A stretch of DNA of 36,015 nucleotides from contig WHTW01000077.1 in NCBI GenBank assembly GCA_009377525.1, positions 1 through 36,015 on the forward strand. The letters run 5' to 3'. The stretch comes from Rhodospirillales bacterium (GTDB taxonomy: Bacteria > Pseudomonadota > Alphaproteobacteria > Reyranellales > Reyranellaceae). The stretch's first letter is position 1. Every line of letters starts with the position of its first letter. The notes below the pieces were generated by a model that saw nothing but the letters and a program-made list of their open reading frames with translations, did not search any database and was not told the origin of the DNA. Position numbers and translations under genes: made by a program. This document shows positions 1-8,005 of this stretch, piece after piece.

Positions 1-493
1 GCTGCGCCTCGATCTGGCTGGCATGCCCATAGGACAGCGCGCTGTGCCGGCTGGCGTTGGCGTGGATCTTGGTGCCGTCCAGCGCCACCGTGCCCAACTG
101 CAGCATGCCCATCTCGCGCGCCAGCACCAGCACCCCCACGAACAGCGTCTCGATCTCCCCGACAAAGCGCCGCCGGAACGCCGCGATCGTGTCGTGGTCG
201 GGATGGTCGTTGGCGGCAATGAAGCGGAACGCCACCGAATCATAGCTCGCCCGTTCCAGCTTGCGGCTCGAAAACACTCCCGTCGCGTAGCCGTAGACCA
301 GCAGCCCCAGCAGCACGCTCGGGTGATACGACGCCGAACCCGAGCCGCGATACGCCTTCACCATCGCCGACAGGTCCAGCTGATCGATCACCTCGACCAC
401 AAACCGAGCCAGATGCCGCTCCGGCAGCCAGTCCTCTACCGACGGCGGCAGCAGGAACCCAGTCTCTCGGTCAACCTGACGGAAATTGCTCAT
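1..493 (-). CDS. IS1182-family (IS5-like DDE) transposase, N-terminal part
   Basis: Read on the minus strand from the ATG at 493, the first 164 codons run without a stop to the window edge. The protein opens MSNFRQVDRETGFLLPP and continues with a segment around VEDWLPERHLARFVVEVIDQ, the start of the DUF772 domain that begins IS1182/IS5-type transposases. Later it reads YGYATGVFSSRKLERA and then ALDGTKIHANASRHSALSYG, where the Asp of LDGTK is the expected first catalytic residue of the DDE domain. The remaining catalytic residues are outside the window, so it is unknown whether the gene is intact. The enzyme would cut and join the ends of its own element. Confidence 0.88.
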   Translation of the reverse strand, partial: MSNFRQVDRETGFLLPPSVEDWLPERHLARFVVEVIDQLDLSAMVKAYRGSGSASYHPSVLLGLLVYGYATGVFSSRKLERASYDSVAFRFIAANDHPDHDTIAAFRRRFVGEIETLFVGVLVLAREMGMLQLGTVALDGTKIHANASRHSALSYGHASQIEAQ

Positions 494-575
494 CACCCGC
501 TCACCAAACTCGACCTACAATCAACTCATGCTACAGAATCTTATTCCTGACCTCGGATCAAGTCCGACAGGCTGC
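1..575 (-). mobile_element. Partial IS1182-type insertion sequence, transposase 5' end
   Basis: The element is cut by the window start. It contains the 5' part of a minus-strand transposase and about 80 bases upstream of its start codon. The outer boundary near 575 is a guess: the last stretch that looks like element end is the segment around 555-575 just before a perfect palindrome at 581. The partner terminal repeat lies outside the window, so the boundary cannot be confirmed here. Confidence 0.5.
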
Positions 576-580
576 TAGAG

Positions 581-618
581 CCGATCACATGGAACCGCGT
601 GCGGTTCCATGTGATCGG
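581..618. repeat. Perfect 18-bp inverted repeat, 2-nt centre
   Basis: The arms 581-598 and 601-618 are fully complementary (left arm CCGATCACATGGAACCGC), separated by GT. There is no T-tract after it, so it does not look like an ordinary intrinsic terminator. It lies just beyond the likely end of the IS1182 element. Confidence 0.85.
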
Positions 619-651
619 AATCGCGCGCACGAGAGATGCTGGTTTCACAGG

Positions 652-691
652 GCACATTCCGTCCGGCTGATTCCAGCCGGACGGAATGTGC
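652..691. repeat. Perfect 18-bp inverted repeat, 4-nt loop
   Basis: The arms 652-669 and 674-691 are fully complementary (left arm GCACATTCCGTCCGGCTG) around the loop ATTC. The sequence is unrelated to the palindrome 34 bases upstream but has the same architecture. After the right arm comes CTTTAGGCGTCTTTTGCG, with only a short T-run, so a terminator role is possible but weak. Confidence 0.85.
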
Positions 692-898
692 TTTAGGCGT
701 CTTTTGCGAAACGGAAAGGTCCCTCCCTTCGGCTTCGCTCAGGGCAGGCGCTGCGCTCGGGATGACAGGGTACTGCGTAGCGAACGTTTCCTGTCACCCG
801 GCGCGGGGGTTACCCCGCGCTAACCGTAGCGAGGGGCCTTTACCCTTTCCCTTCGGCGCGGCGTGAGGTCTTCTTCCTCCTGAAATCAGGAGGAACCA

Positions 899-1666
899 AT
901 GGCCGGCCTTCTTCAGGGACACATCGCCGCCGTGACAGGTGGCGGATCGGGCATCGGGCAGGGCATATGCCAGGCCTATGCCCGGGAAGGCGCGCGCGTC
1001 ATCGTGCTCGACGCCAACCTTGACGGCGCCAACGAGACCGTCGGTCTTGTCACGGGCGCCGGCGGCAAGGCATCGGCGGTGAAGCTCGACGTGACCGACC
1101 GGCAGGCCTGCAAGGCCGCCGCCGCCGAGATCGCCAAGGGCGGCAACATATCGATCCTGGTCAACAATGCCGGCATCAACCGGCGCAATCCGATCACCGG
1201 CGACGCCGCTGCCGTAACCAAGGATTGGGACGACATCCTCTCGATCAATCTCGACGGCGTGTTCAACGTCACGCATGCCTTCCTCGACCAGATCCGCGCG
1301 ACCAAGGGGCGGATCGTCAATATCGGCTCGATCCAGTCGTTCGTGCATGTGAGCTGGCCGAACTCGGCGGCCTACACGACCTCCAAGCACGGCGTGCTCG
1401 GCTTCACGCGGGCGCTGGCGGCGGAGCTCGGCAAGGATGGCGTGCGCGTCAACGCCATCGGGCCCGGGCTGATCGAGACCAGGATCAATGCCGAGGCGCG
1501 GGCCAAGAACCCCGACATGGTCGCCATGGTCATGCGGCACACGCCGCTGAACCGCGCCGGCAAGCCCGAGGACGTCGCGGGACCCGCGGTTTTCCTCGCG
1601 TCCGACTTGTCGTCCTACGTCACGGGCAGCATCATCATGGCCGACGGCGGCTTCCGCACGCTCTGA
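899..1666 (+). CDS. SDR-family NAD(P)-dependent oxidoreductase
   Basis: A 255-residue classical short-chain dehydrogenase/reductase, the normal length for the family. Visible motifs are the cofactor-binding TGGGSGIG at residues 13-20, NNAG at 89-92, the catalytic Ser in NIGS (about 144) and the YxxxK pair Tyr159/Lys163, with the C-terminal PEDVAGPAVFLASDLSSYVTG typical of the family. It should catalyse reversible NAD(P)-linked oxidation of an alcohol; the substrate cannot be read from the sequence. GGAGGA lies 4 bases before the ATG. The gene is followed after 37 bases by a flavin-dependent monooxygenase on the same strand, so the two probably act on related substrates in one oxidative pathway. 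Confidence 0.93.
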   Translation: MAGLLQGHIAAVTGGGSGIGQGICQAYAREGARVIVLDANLDGANETVGLVTGAGGKASAVKLDVTDRQACKAAAAEIAKGGNISILVNNAGINRRNPITGDAAAVTKDWDDILSINLDGVFNVTHAFLDQIRATKGRIVNIGSIQSFVHVSWPNSAAYTTSKHGVLGFTRALAAELGKDGVRVNAIGPGLIETRINAEARAKNPDMVAMVMRHTPLNRAGKPEDVAGPAVFLASDLSSYVTGSIIMADGGFRTL

Positions 1667-1703
1667 CCGCCCCGAACAACCCCGAACAACCCCAAGGAAC
1701 GCC

Positions 1704-2867
1704 ATGCAGGACCGCTATCTCCGAACCGGAATCTTTCTCGCGCCCTTCCATGCGCTCGGCGAAAACCCGACGCTTGCGATCGAACGGGACATGGAGCTGG
1801 TCGAACACCTCGACCGCCTCAACTACCACGAGGCCTGGATCGGCGAGCATCACTCGGGTGGCTTCGAGATCATCGCCTGCCCGGAAATGTTCATCGCCGC
1901 CGCGGTCCAGCGCACGCGCAACATTCGCCTCGGCACCGGCGTGGTGTCGCTGCCCTACCATCATCCCTTTACGCTGGCGTCGCGGATGATGCAGCTCGAC
2001 CACATGGCTCGTGGCCGCGCCATGTTCGGGGTCGGCCCAGGGGCGCTGATCTACGACGCCGAAAAGATCGGCCTGAAAGCCGCGGACCAGCGCCGGCGCA
2101 TGACCGAATCGCTCGATTGCATCATGGAGCTGATGCAGGGCGGCACCGTCGACCGCAAGGCCGACTGGTTCACCCTGAACCAGGCACGACTGCAGCTGAT
2201 GCCCTACACGCAGCCTGCCATGGAGATGGCGGTTGCCTGCTCGCGCTCGCCGGTCGGTGCCGTGGCGTCCGGCACGCACGGCATCGGCATGCTGTCGATC
2301 GGCGGCACGTCCGACGAGGCGCTGCAGGCCCATGCCAAGAACTGGTCCATCCACGAAGAGGCGGCGGCCAAGGCCGGCAAGAAGTCGGACCGCTCGAAAT
2401 GGCGCATCGTCACTTTTGCCCATGTCGCGGAGACGCGCGAAAAGGCGCGAGCCGACATGGCTTATGGGCTGAAAGACTTTGCCCGCTATTTCACCGATGT
2501 CGCCACCTTCCCCATCATTCCGCCCGACGTCGGCGATCCGGTCGAGTTCCTGACGACCAGCGGGCTTGCCTGCATCGGCACGCCGGACGACTGCATCCGG
2601 CACTTCGAGCGGCTGTGGCTCGGCTCGAACGGCGGCTTCGGAGCGGTTCTCCTTCTCTCCCACAACTGGGCAGACTGGGAATCGACCAAACGCAGCTACG
2701 AACTGATGGCGCGCTACGTCCATCCGCATTTCCAGCGCCAGTCGAACGCGCTGCGCGTTGCCAGCTACGACGATGCCACGGCCAAGCACGAGACTGCAGG
2801 TGCCGAGTCCGCGCAGGCCGTGATGACCGAGATCGAGCGCTACGAAAGGGCCAAGGCGAAGGCGTGA
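1704..2867 (+). CDS. LLM-class flavin-dependent oxidoreductase (luciferase-like monooxygenase)
   Basis: 387 residues with the bacterial-luciferase TIM-barrel pattern: GIFLAPFHALGENP at the N-terminus, then YHEAWIGEHHSGGFE (about 41-55), the RIRLGTGV-type strand RNIRLGTGVVSLPYHHP, and DHMARGRAMFGVGPG. The length and the C-terminal SYELMARYVHPHFQ resemble the limonene 1,2-monooxygenase-like subgroup, but that assignment is from memory of the family and is not certain. The likely reaction is flavin-dependent oxygenation of a small organic substrate using reduced FMN supplied by another enzyme. It forms a probable operon with the SDR gene upstream. AAGGAA lies 7 bases before the ATG. Confidence 0.88.
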   Translation: MQDRYLRTGIFLAPFHALGENPTLAIERDMELVEHLDRLNYHEAWIGEHHSGGFEIIACPEMFIAAAVQRTRNIRLGTGVVSLPYHHPFTLASRMMQLDHMARGRAMFGVGPGALIYDAEKIGLKAADQRRRMTESLDCIMELMQGGTVDRKADWFTLNQARLQLMPYTQPAMEMAVACSRSPVGAVASGTHGIGMLSIGGTSDEALQAHAKNWSIHEEAAAKAGKKSDRSKWRIVTFAHVAETREKARADMAYGLKDFARYFTDVATFPIIPPDVGDPVEFLTTSGLACIGTPDDCIRHFERLWLGSNGGFGAVLLLSHNWADWESTKRSYELMARYVHPHFQRQSNALRVASYDDATAKHETAGAESAQAVMTEIERYERAKAKA

Positions 2868-2882
2868 GGGTTCATGCTCTTC

Positions 2883-2941
2883 CGGACCGCCGGCATCTTG
2901 CCGGCTCATGATCATGAGGCCGGCTGGAAGCCGGCGGTCCG
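2883..2941. repeat. Palindromic intergenic element, copy A
   Basis: The outer arms 2883-2894 and 2930-2941 are complementary (CGGACCGCCGGC and its complement). Each half also folds on itself (GCCGGC or CCGGC around a 5-nt loop), and the centre is the 14-bp palindrome CTCATGATCATGAG at 2905-2918. The whole could form a cruciform-like structure. It lies between the convergent LLM gene and purB, 6 bases before the purB stop codon, and may act as a bidirectional terminator. Related copies lie at 5161, 12791 and 12850. Confidence 0.85.
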
Positions 2942-2947
2942 TATGAG

Positions 2948-4273
2948 CTACCCAAACACCCGCTTGAAGATCGTGTCGACGTGCTTGGTGTGGTAGCCCA
3001 TGTCGAACAGGGCCACGAGTTCGTCGTCCGACAGGAATTGCCGGATTTCCTTATCGGCGCGGCACAGCGCCAGGAATGAGGCGTTGCCGCGCCAGGCCTC
3101 CATGGCGTTGCGCTGGACGGCGGCGTAGGAGTCCTCGCGGCTCATGCCTTTCTGGGTCAGGGCCAGCAGCACGCGCTGGGAGAACACCAGCCCGCCCAGT
3201 GAATCGAGATTGCCCTTCATGCGCTCGCCGTAGACCACGAGCTGCTCGACCACCGAGGTCAACCGGTTGAGCGCGAAGTCGAGCGTCACGGTCGCATCGG
3301 GCGCGATGTAGCGCTCGGCCGAGGAATGCGAGATGTCGCGCTCGTGCCACAGCGTGACATTCTCCAAGGCGGGTACGATCGCGCTGCGGACGACGCGCGC
3401 GAGACCCGTCAGATTTTCCGTCAGCACCGGATTGCGCTTGTGCGGCATGGAGGAGCTGCCCTTCTGCCCCTCGGAGAAGAACTCCTCGGCTTCGCGCACC
3501 TCCGTGCGTTGCAAATGGCGTATCTCGGTGGCGAGATTCTCGATGGAGGAGGCGGTGACGGCCAGTGCCGCGAAGAACGCGGCATGGCGATCGCGCGGGA
3601 TCACCTGGGTGGAAACCGGCTCCGCGGCCAGGCCGAGCTTCTTGGCGACATGCTCCTCGACCCGTGGATCGACGTTGGCGAAGGTGCCGACCGGCCCTGA
3701 GATGGCGCAGGTCGCGATCTCGGCGCGGGCCGCGAGCAGCCGGGCGCGATTGCGGGTGAAAGCCGCATAGTGGCCTGCGAGCTTGACGCCGAACGTCGTG
3801 GGCTCGGCATGGATGCCGTGGCTGCGGCCGATGGTGAGCGTGTCCTTGTGCTGCAGCGCCCGCTTCTTGAGCGCGGCGAGCAGGCGATCGACGTCGCCGA
3901 TCAGGATGTCGGCGGCCTCGGTGAGCTGGACCGAGAAGGTGGTGTCCAAAATGTCCGATGAGGTTACGCCCTGGTGCACGAAGCGCGACTGCGGCCCGAT
4001 GAACTCGCCCAGCCAGGTCAGGAAGGCGATGACGTCATGCTTGGTCACCCGCTCGATGGCGTCGATCTTCTCGATGTTGCCCTTGGGATCGGCCTGGAGA
4101 GCGGCCATCGCCTTCTTGCCGCCGTCCCAGATCGCCTTCGCAGCGTCCTTGGGGATGATCCCCAGCTCGGCCATGGCGTCGCAGGCATGCGCCTCGATCT
4201 CGAACCAGATGCGGAAGCGGTTCTCGGGGGCCCAGATGGCCACCATCTGCGGCCGGGTGTAGCGGGGAAGCAT
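2948..4273 (-). CDS. purB: Adenylosuccinate lyase
   Basis: 441 residues, the usual size. It catalyses two steps of purine synthesis: release of fumarate from SAICAR and from adenylosuccinate. Visible signatures of the fumarase/aspartase superfamily are TKHDV (about 77-81), GVTSSDILDT (102-111), the TIGRSHGIHAEP segment with the catalytic His (147-158), and the signature loop GSSSMPHKRNP (272-282) carrying the catalytic serine. The opening MLPRYTRPQMVAIW is typical of alphaproteobacterial PurB. The gene is transcribed away from the HAD gene at 4327, with about 53 bases between the two starts. A palindromic element sits directly downstream. Confidence 0.97.
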   Translation of the reverse strand: MLPRYTRPQMVAIWAPENRFRIWFEIEAHACDAMAELGIIPKDAAKAIWDGGKKAMAALQADPKGNIEKIDAIERVTKHDVIAFLTWLGEFIGPQSRFVHQGVTSSDILDTTFSVQLTEAADILIGDVDRLLAALKKRALQHKDTLTIGRSHGIHAEPTTFGVKLAGHYAAFTRNRARLLAARAEIATCAISGPVGTFANVDPRVEEHVAKKLGLAAEPVSTQVIPRDRHAAFFAALAVTASSIENLATEIRHLQRTEVREAEEFFSEGQKGSSSMPHKRNPVLTENLTGLARVVRSAIVPALENVTLWHERDISHSSAERYIAPDATVTLDFALNRLTSVVEQLVVYGERMKGNLDSLGGLVFSQRVLLALTQKGMSREDSYAAVQRNAMEAWRGNASFLALCRADKEIRQFLSDDELVALFDMGYHTKHVDTIFKRVFG

Positions 4274-4326
4274 GGCCGGGCTTTTAGCCCCGATGGCCCT
4301 GCGGCGCCATGTTAAGAAGTGTCGCC

Positions 4327-5136
4327 ATGAAGGAGACCTTGACCCCGCTGGCCCAGTGTCCGCGTGAAACCCTGGCCGCCATCGAGGGCGTGCTGACCGA
4401 CATCGACGAGACCGTGTCGACCCATTCCCAGCTCACCGCCGAGGCCTATGGCGCCATGGAAGCGCTGAAAAAGGCCGGATTCCGCGTGATCCCGGTGACC
4501 GGCCGGCCGGCCGGCTGGTGCGATCTCATCGCCCGCTTCTGGCCGGTCGACGCCGTGGTCGGCGAAAACGGCGCCTTCTGGATGTGGCACGACGACAAGG
4601 CGCGCAAGCTCCGGACACGCTTCGTGCAGGGCGAGGCCGAGCGGGCCGAGGGCAAGCGCCGGCTGGAGGCCGTGCGCACCCAGGTGCTGGCCGACGTGCC
4701 GGGCGCCGGCATCGCTTCGGACCAGCCCTATCGTGCGGCCGACCTTGCCATCGATTTCTGCGAGGACGTGCCGGCGCTGCCGCATGACGACGTGCTGCGC
4801 ATCGTGAAAATCTTCGAGCGGCACGGCGCCCACGCCAAGGTGAGCTCGGTCCACGTCAACGGCTGGTTCGGCGACTACGACAAGCTCACGACCAGCCGAC
4901 AAATGGTGGGCGAGCTGTTCGGTGTCGATCTCGAGGCGCATCGCGACCGCTACGTCTTCTCCGGCGATTCGCCCAACGATGCGCCGATGTTCGGCTTCTT
5001 TCCCAATGCGGTGGGCGTGGCCAACGTGCGCGATTTCGCCGCCGACATGGATCAACTGCCGCGCTGGATCACCACGGCGCGGTCGGGGGCAGGCTTCGTC
5101 GAGCTGGCCAGGGCGTTGATTGAGGCCCGGCGATAG
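4327..5136 (+). CDS. HAD-IIB family sugar-phosphatase-like hydrolase
   Basis: 269 residues from the ATG at 4327; an in-frame ATG at 4309 would add six residues and cannot be excluded. The HAD nucleophile motif is TDIDETVS (Asp25 and Asp27), followed by VIPVTGRPAGW (motif II Thr) and the late acidic motif FSGDSPNDAPMF. The cap between the core motifs is of the C2B type found in trehalose-, sucrose- and mannosyl-3-phosphoglycerate phosphatases. It should dephosphorylate a phosphorylated sugar or similar metabolite; the substrate is unknown. It is divergent from purB and followed by palindromic element copy B. Confidence 0.85.
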   Translation: MKETLTPLAQCPRETLAAIEGVLTDIDETVSTHSQLTAEAYGAMEALKKAGFRVIPVTGRPAGWCDLIARFWPVDAVVGENGAFWMWHDDKARKLRTRFVQGEAERAEGKRRLEAVRTQVLADVPGAGIASDQPYRAADLAIDFCEDVPALPHDDVLRIVKIFERHGAHAKVSSVHVNGWFGDYDKLTTSRQMVGELFGVDLEAHRDRYVFSGDSPNDAPMFGFFPNAVGVANVRDFAADMDQLPRWITTARSGAGFVELARALIEARR

Positions 5137-5160
5137 ATGGTCGTTGTCATGCTCTCAGGC

Positions 5161-5229
5161 TCTTCCGGACCGCGCGCGTCTCGCGCGCTCATGATCATGA
5201 GGCGCGCGAGACGCGCGCGGTCCGGAAGA
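5161..5229. repeat. Palindromic intergenic element, copy B (28-bp perfect stem)
   Basis: Arms 5161-5188 and 5202-5229 are perfectly complementary over 28 bases, starting TCTTCCGGACCGCGCGCGTC. The 13 bases between them, with the flanking base, contain the same core palindrome CTCATGATCATGAG (5188-5201) as copy A, while the stem inside the conserved ends is a different sequence that is still self-complementary. The right end finishes 2 bases before the next start codon, so its terminal GGAAG (5224-5228) is the only visible ribosome-binding site for that gene. Confidence 0.92.
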
Positions 5230-5231
5230 CG

Positions 5232-5897
5232 ATGAGGCTTCCCCGCCCGCCGGCGGCCGTCATCTTCGACATGGACGGCCTGCTGTTCGATAGTGAAAGA
5301 CTCTATGGGCGGGCGATCCTGACCGCCGCGGCTGAAGTTGGCTGCCCGATGAGTCATGACATCTTCCTTCAGCTCGTCGGCGGTTCGCGGGAGGGAAACA
5401 ATGCCTTCCTGCTCAGCCACTATGGTCTGGACTATCCGCTCGAGATCTTGATTGCAGCGTGGGGTCGACACTTCAGAGAGCTTGCCGCGGCCGGCTTGCC
5501 TCTCAAGCCCGGCGCGATCGAGTTGCTGGACCTGCTGGACGACCTGCGTCTGCCGCGGGCGATCGCCACGTCATCGACGCATGCCACCGTCCGGGCGAAC
5601 CTGCTCGTGCATAGCCTGACGGACAGGTTTCACGGCGTGGTGGCGCACGGAGACTATGCCAGCGGCAAGCCTGCGCCCGATCCCTTCCTCAAGGCGGCTG
5701 AACGGCTGGGCGTGGCGCCCGCGCTGTGCCTGGCGCTGGATGACTCCCACAACGGCGTGCGATCAGCATCGGCTGCCGGCATGATGGCGGTCATGGTTCC
5801 CGATCTCATTCCGCCGACCGACGAAATACAGACGCTTTGCGCGCATGTCATGGCCGACCTGCATGAGGTTCGTCGCATGCTCGGCGTGCAACGATGA
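5232..5897 (+). CDS. HAD-IA family hydrolase, first of a tandem pair
   Basis: 221 residues. The N-terminus MRLPRPPAAVIFDMDGLLFDSE carries the HAD nucleophile pair Asp13/Asp15, followed by a small helical C1 cap, IATSSTHATV (motif II), ASGKPAPDPFLKAAERLGV (motif III Lys) and LALDDSHNGVRSASAAGM (motif IV). The DMDGLLFDSE form is typical of beta-phosphoglucomutase-like and phosphoglycolate-type enzymes. Likely a phosphatase or phosphomutase on a small sugar phosphate. It overlaps the next HAD gene by 4 bases (ATGA), so the two are translationally coupled. Its Shine-Dalgarno lies inside the palindromic element just upstream. Confidence 0.9.
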   Translation: MRLPRPPAAVIFDMDGLLFDSERLYGRAILTAAAEVGCPMSHDIFLQLVGGSREGNNAFLLSHYGLDYPLEILIAAWGRHFRELAAAGLPLKPGAIELLDLLDDLRLPRAIATSSTHATVRANLLVHSLTDRFHGVVAHGDYASGKPAPDPFLKAAERLGVAPALCLALDDSHNGVRSASAAGMMAVMVPDLIPPTDEIQTLCAHVMADLHEVRRMLGVQR

Positions 5898-6562
5898 AGT
5901 TGCCGCGCCAGCCGGCGGCCGTGGTCTTCGACATGGACGGCCTCCTGTTCGACACCGAAAGCATCTATGAACGCGCCGCGCTGCTGGCGGCGGCCGAGCT
6001 TGGCCAGGAGATGGATTCCGCCTTCTTCCGCAGCACGGTTGGTTCTTCCTGGCCTGCCACCCGCGAGCGCCTGATCGATCTCTACGGCCCGACTTTCGCG
6101 GTCGACGAACTGCGCGCGGTGGCGGGTCGCATCTTCAACGAACTGGTCGAGGCCGACCTGCCGGTGAAGCCCGGCGTGCTGGAACTGCTCGACCTGCTCG
6201 ACGCGCTCGGCCTGCCGCGGGCCATCGCCACGTCATCCTCGCGCGCGACCGTCCGCCGCCACCTGGAGGCCCACGGCATTGTCGATCGCTTCCACCATGT
6301 CGTGGCGCACGACGATTGCCAGCGCCACAAGCCCGAGCCTGATCCGTTCCTGAGGGCGGCCGGGCTGCTGGGCGTGGCGCCGTCTCTCTGCCTTGCTCTC
6401 GAGGATTCCCACATGGGCGTCCGGGCCGCTTCGGCTGCCGGCATGATGACGATCATGGTTCCGGATCTCATACCGGCTACGGAGGAGGTTCAGGGGCTGT
6501 GCGCGCTCGTCGTCGACGATCTGCACGCGGTTCGCCTTCTGCTCGAGACGGGAAGCCAGTGA
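5894..6562 (+). CDS. HAD-IA family hydrolase, second of a tandem pair
   Basis: 222 residues, clearly a paralogue of the preceding gene: the two share the opening MxLPRxPAAVxFDMDGLLFD, the same spacing of all HAD motifs and near-identical segments such as LGVAPxLCLALxDSHxGVR. Asp13/Asp15 are the catalytic pair; HKPEPDPFLRAAG supplies the motif III Lys and LEDSHMGVRAASAAGM motif IV. The cap residues differ more than the core, which suggests divergence in substrate after duplication. It overlaps the following SGNH gene by one base (TGATG). Confidence 0.9.
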   Translation: MKLPRQPAAVVFDMDGLLFDTESIYERAALLAAAELGQEMDSAFFRSTVGSSWPATRERLIDLYGPTFAVDELRAVAGRIFNELVEADLPVKPGVLELLDLLDALGLPRAIATSSSRATVRRHLEAHGIVDRFHHVVAHDDCQRHKPEPDPFLRAAGLLGVAPSLCLALEDSHMGVRAASAAGMMTIMVPDLIPATEEVQGLCALVVDDLHAVRLLLETGSQ

Positions 6563-7317
6563 TGTGGAGGCCGAAGCAGACCGACATTGGTGAGGAGGTT
6601 GGTTCGATCCTCTATGTCGGCAACAGCTTCCTGTCCTTCAACAACGGCATCGGCTGGCACGTGTCGCGCCTTCATGCCTCGGCCAATCCCGCCACGCGCT
6701 TGCGCGCGACGTCCGTTGCCATCACGGGCGGCGGGCTGGATTGGCACGATGTCGAATCCTACTTCAGGCCCAAGGCGTTCGGTTCCTATTCATTCGACGA
6801 AGCAAACAACGTCGTCTTCAACGACCTGGAGAGACTGTTCGACGTTGTGCTGATGATGGACTGCAGCCAGTGTCCGATCCATCCGCAGCTCAGGGCGACG
6901 TTTCGCGCTTCTGCCAAAAGACATAGCGATACGGTGCGTCGGCACGGCGCGAAGCCCGCCTTCCTGATGACGTGGGCCTATCAGGATCGGCCGCTGATGA
7001 CGGCTGAGCTCGCGGAAGCCTGCACGTCGGTCGGCGATGACAATGATGCGCTCGTCATTCCCGCTGGCCTCGCCTTTGCAGCGGCCTTGGAGCGAAGGTC
7101 GGAGCTGCATCTGCACATGAACGACAAGAGCCATCCGACCCTGGCAGGCACGTATCTGGCGGCCTGTACCGTCTATGCCGCCCTGTTCCGCCGCTCGCCG
7201 ATCGGGCTCGCTCATGTGAGCGATCTCGACGCCGCGACCGCGCATTTCCTGCAGTCCGTGGCCCTGGAGACGGTCGAAGCCTACTACCGCACAGGTGAGA
7301 CCAGCAGCGAGCCGTAG
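6562..7317 (+). CDS. SGNH/GDSL-like hydrolase
   Basis: 251 residues from the ATG at 6562, chosen because it overlaps the upstream stop by one base; a longer frame begins inside the previous gene and is not used. ILYVGNSFLSFNNG (16-29) has the block I nucleophile Ser22 in the GNSF form of GDS, and NDKSHPTLAGTYLAA near the C-terminus carries the block V pair Asp188/His191. The SHPTxAGxYLAAxVFY pattern is known from uncharacterised SGNH proteins. No signal peptide is seen, so it is probably a cytoplasmic esterase-type enzyme. It is coupled to two HAD phosphatases and its 3' end overlaps the convergent neighbour by 34 bases. Confidence 0.75.
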   Translation: MWRPKQTDIGEEVGSILYVGNSFLSFNNGIGWHVSRLHASANPATRLRATSVAITGGGLDWHDVESYFRPKAFGSYSFDEANNVVFNDLERLFDVVLMMDCSQCPIHPQLRATFRASAKRHSDTVRRHGAKPAFLMTWAYQDRPLMTAELAEACTSVGDDNDALVIPAGLAFAAALERRSELHLHMNDKSHPTLAGTYLAACTVYAALFRRSPIGLAHVSDLDAATAHFLQSVALETVEAYYRTGETSSEP

Positions 7318-7907
7318 CGGGTCACACTGTCGGCCTGGCTCCACACACCCAGGGGCCCCGACTGCGGCAGGCTGCGATCGGTGACGTCGAACAGGGTCTT
7401 GCCGTCGAGTGCCACCTCGAAGCGCTCGTTGGCGGCGATCACCCGCAGCGAATGCCATTGCCCGGCCTCGAGCGGCGCCTCCTTGGCCGCGAGCTGGCTG
7501 CGCTTGCCCTTCTCCATGCGGTAGAGGCGCACCGAATTGTCCAGGGAGTTGGCCCGCACGACATAGTAGTCGTTGGCGCTCTGGGCGCGGAACATCAGGC
7601 CGGCGACCTGGGCGCGGGTGCCGCTGATCGGCTTGAAGCGCAGGGTGGCATCGAAGTCGCGGGTCACCGCCTGCGGGGAAATACACAGCGGGAAGCGAAG
7701 GTCGGTGGGATCTCCCGCCGTTTCCGCAAGTGCCCAGCCGTCGGGGGCGTCGGGGTCTGCGACCGGCTGCCAGCTCGGCGGCCGGCCGACGCCGGTCATG
7801 CCCTGGGTGCAGGCGACCCGGCCGTCGGCTGTGGTGAGCGGCACGACGAGTTGGGCGGAGGCGGGAAAGGCAAGGAGGAGTGCCGCCAAGGAGAGCAGAA
7901 AGCGCAT
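7284..7907 (-). CDS. Secreted concanavalin-A-like (DUF1080-type) beta-sandwich protein
   Basis: 207 residues with a clear signal peptide, MRFLLSLAALLLAFPASAQ, cleaved near residue 18-19. The mature part reads as a laminin-G/DUF1080-like jelly roll: LRFKPISGTRAQVAGLMFRAQSANDYYVVRANSLDNSVRLYRMEKG, then WHSLRVIAANERFEVALDGKTLFDVTD and GPLGVWSQADSVTRYGSL. These strands are the usual pattern for a glycan-binding or glycosidase-like domain, but no catalytic residues can be assigned. It probably acts in the periplasm. It converges on the SGNH gene and overlaps its end by 34 bases. Confidence 0.75.
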   Translation of the reverse strand: MRFLLSLAALLLAFPASAQLVVPLTTADGRVACTQGMTGVGRPPSWQPVADPDAPDGWALAETAGDPTDLRFPLCISPQAVTRDFDATLRFKPISGTRAQVAGLMFRAQSANDYYVVRANSLDNSVRLYRMEKGKRSQLAAKEAPLEAGQWHSLRVIAANERFEVALDGKTLFDVTDRSLPQSGPLGVWSQADSVTRYGSLLVSPVR

Positions 7908-8005
7908 GATGTAACCCTAACAGAACGCGTCGAACTTGACCGCCGTTGCCGGAGGGAGGAGTTTACGCCGCAATCCGGGTACGCGGAATTTGAAGGGGGG
8001 ATTTA

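Larger units (their letters stand above)
494..898. other. 405-bp gap without a gene, rich in inverted repeats
   Basis: No credible coding region was found. The gap holds the upstream end of the IS1182 element, two perfect 18-bp inverted repeats (581-618 and 652-691), a low-complexity stretch around 715-780 that looks like a dispersed intergenic repeat, and a third hairpin at 801-820 (stem GCGCGGGG, loop GTTA). A good ribosome-binding site, GGAGGA at 889-894, precedes the SDR gene at 899. Confidence 0.6.
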
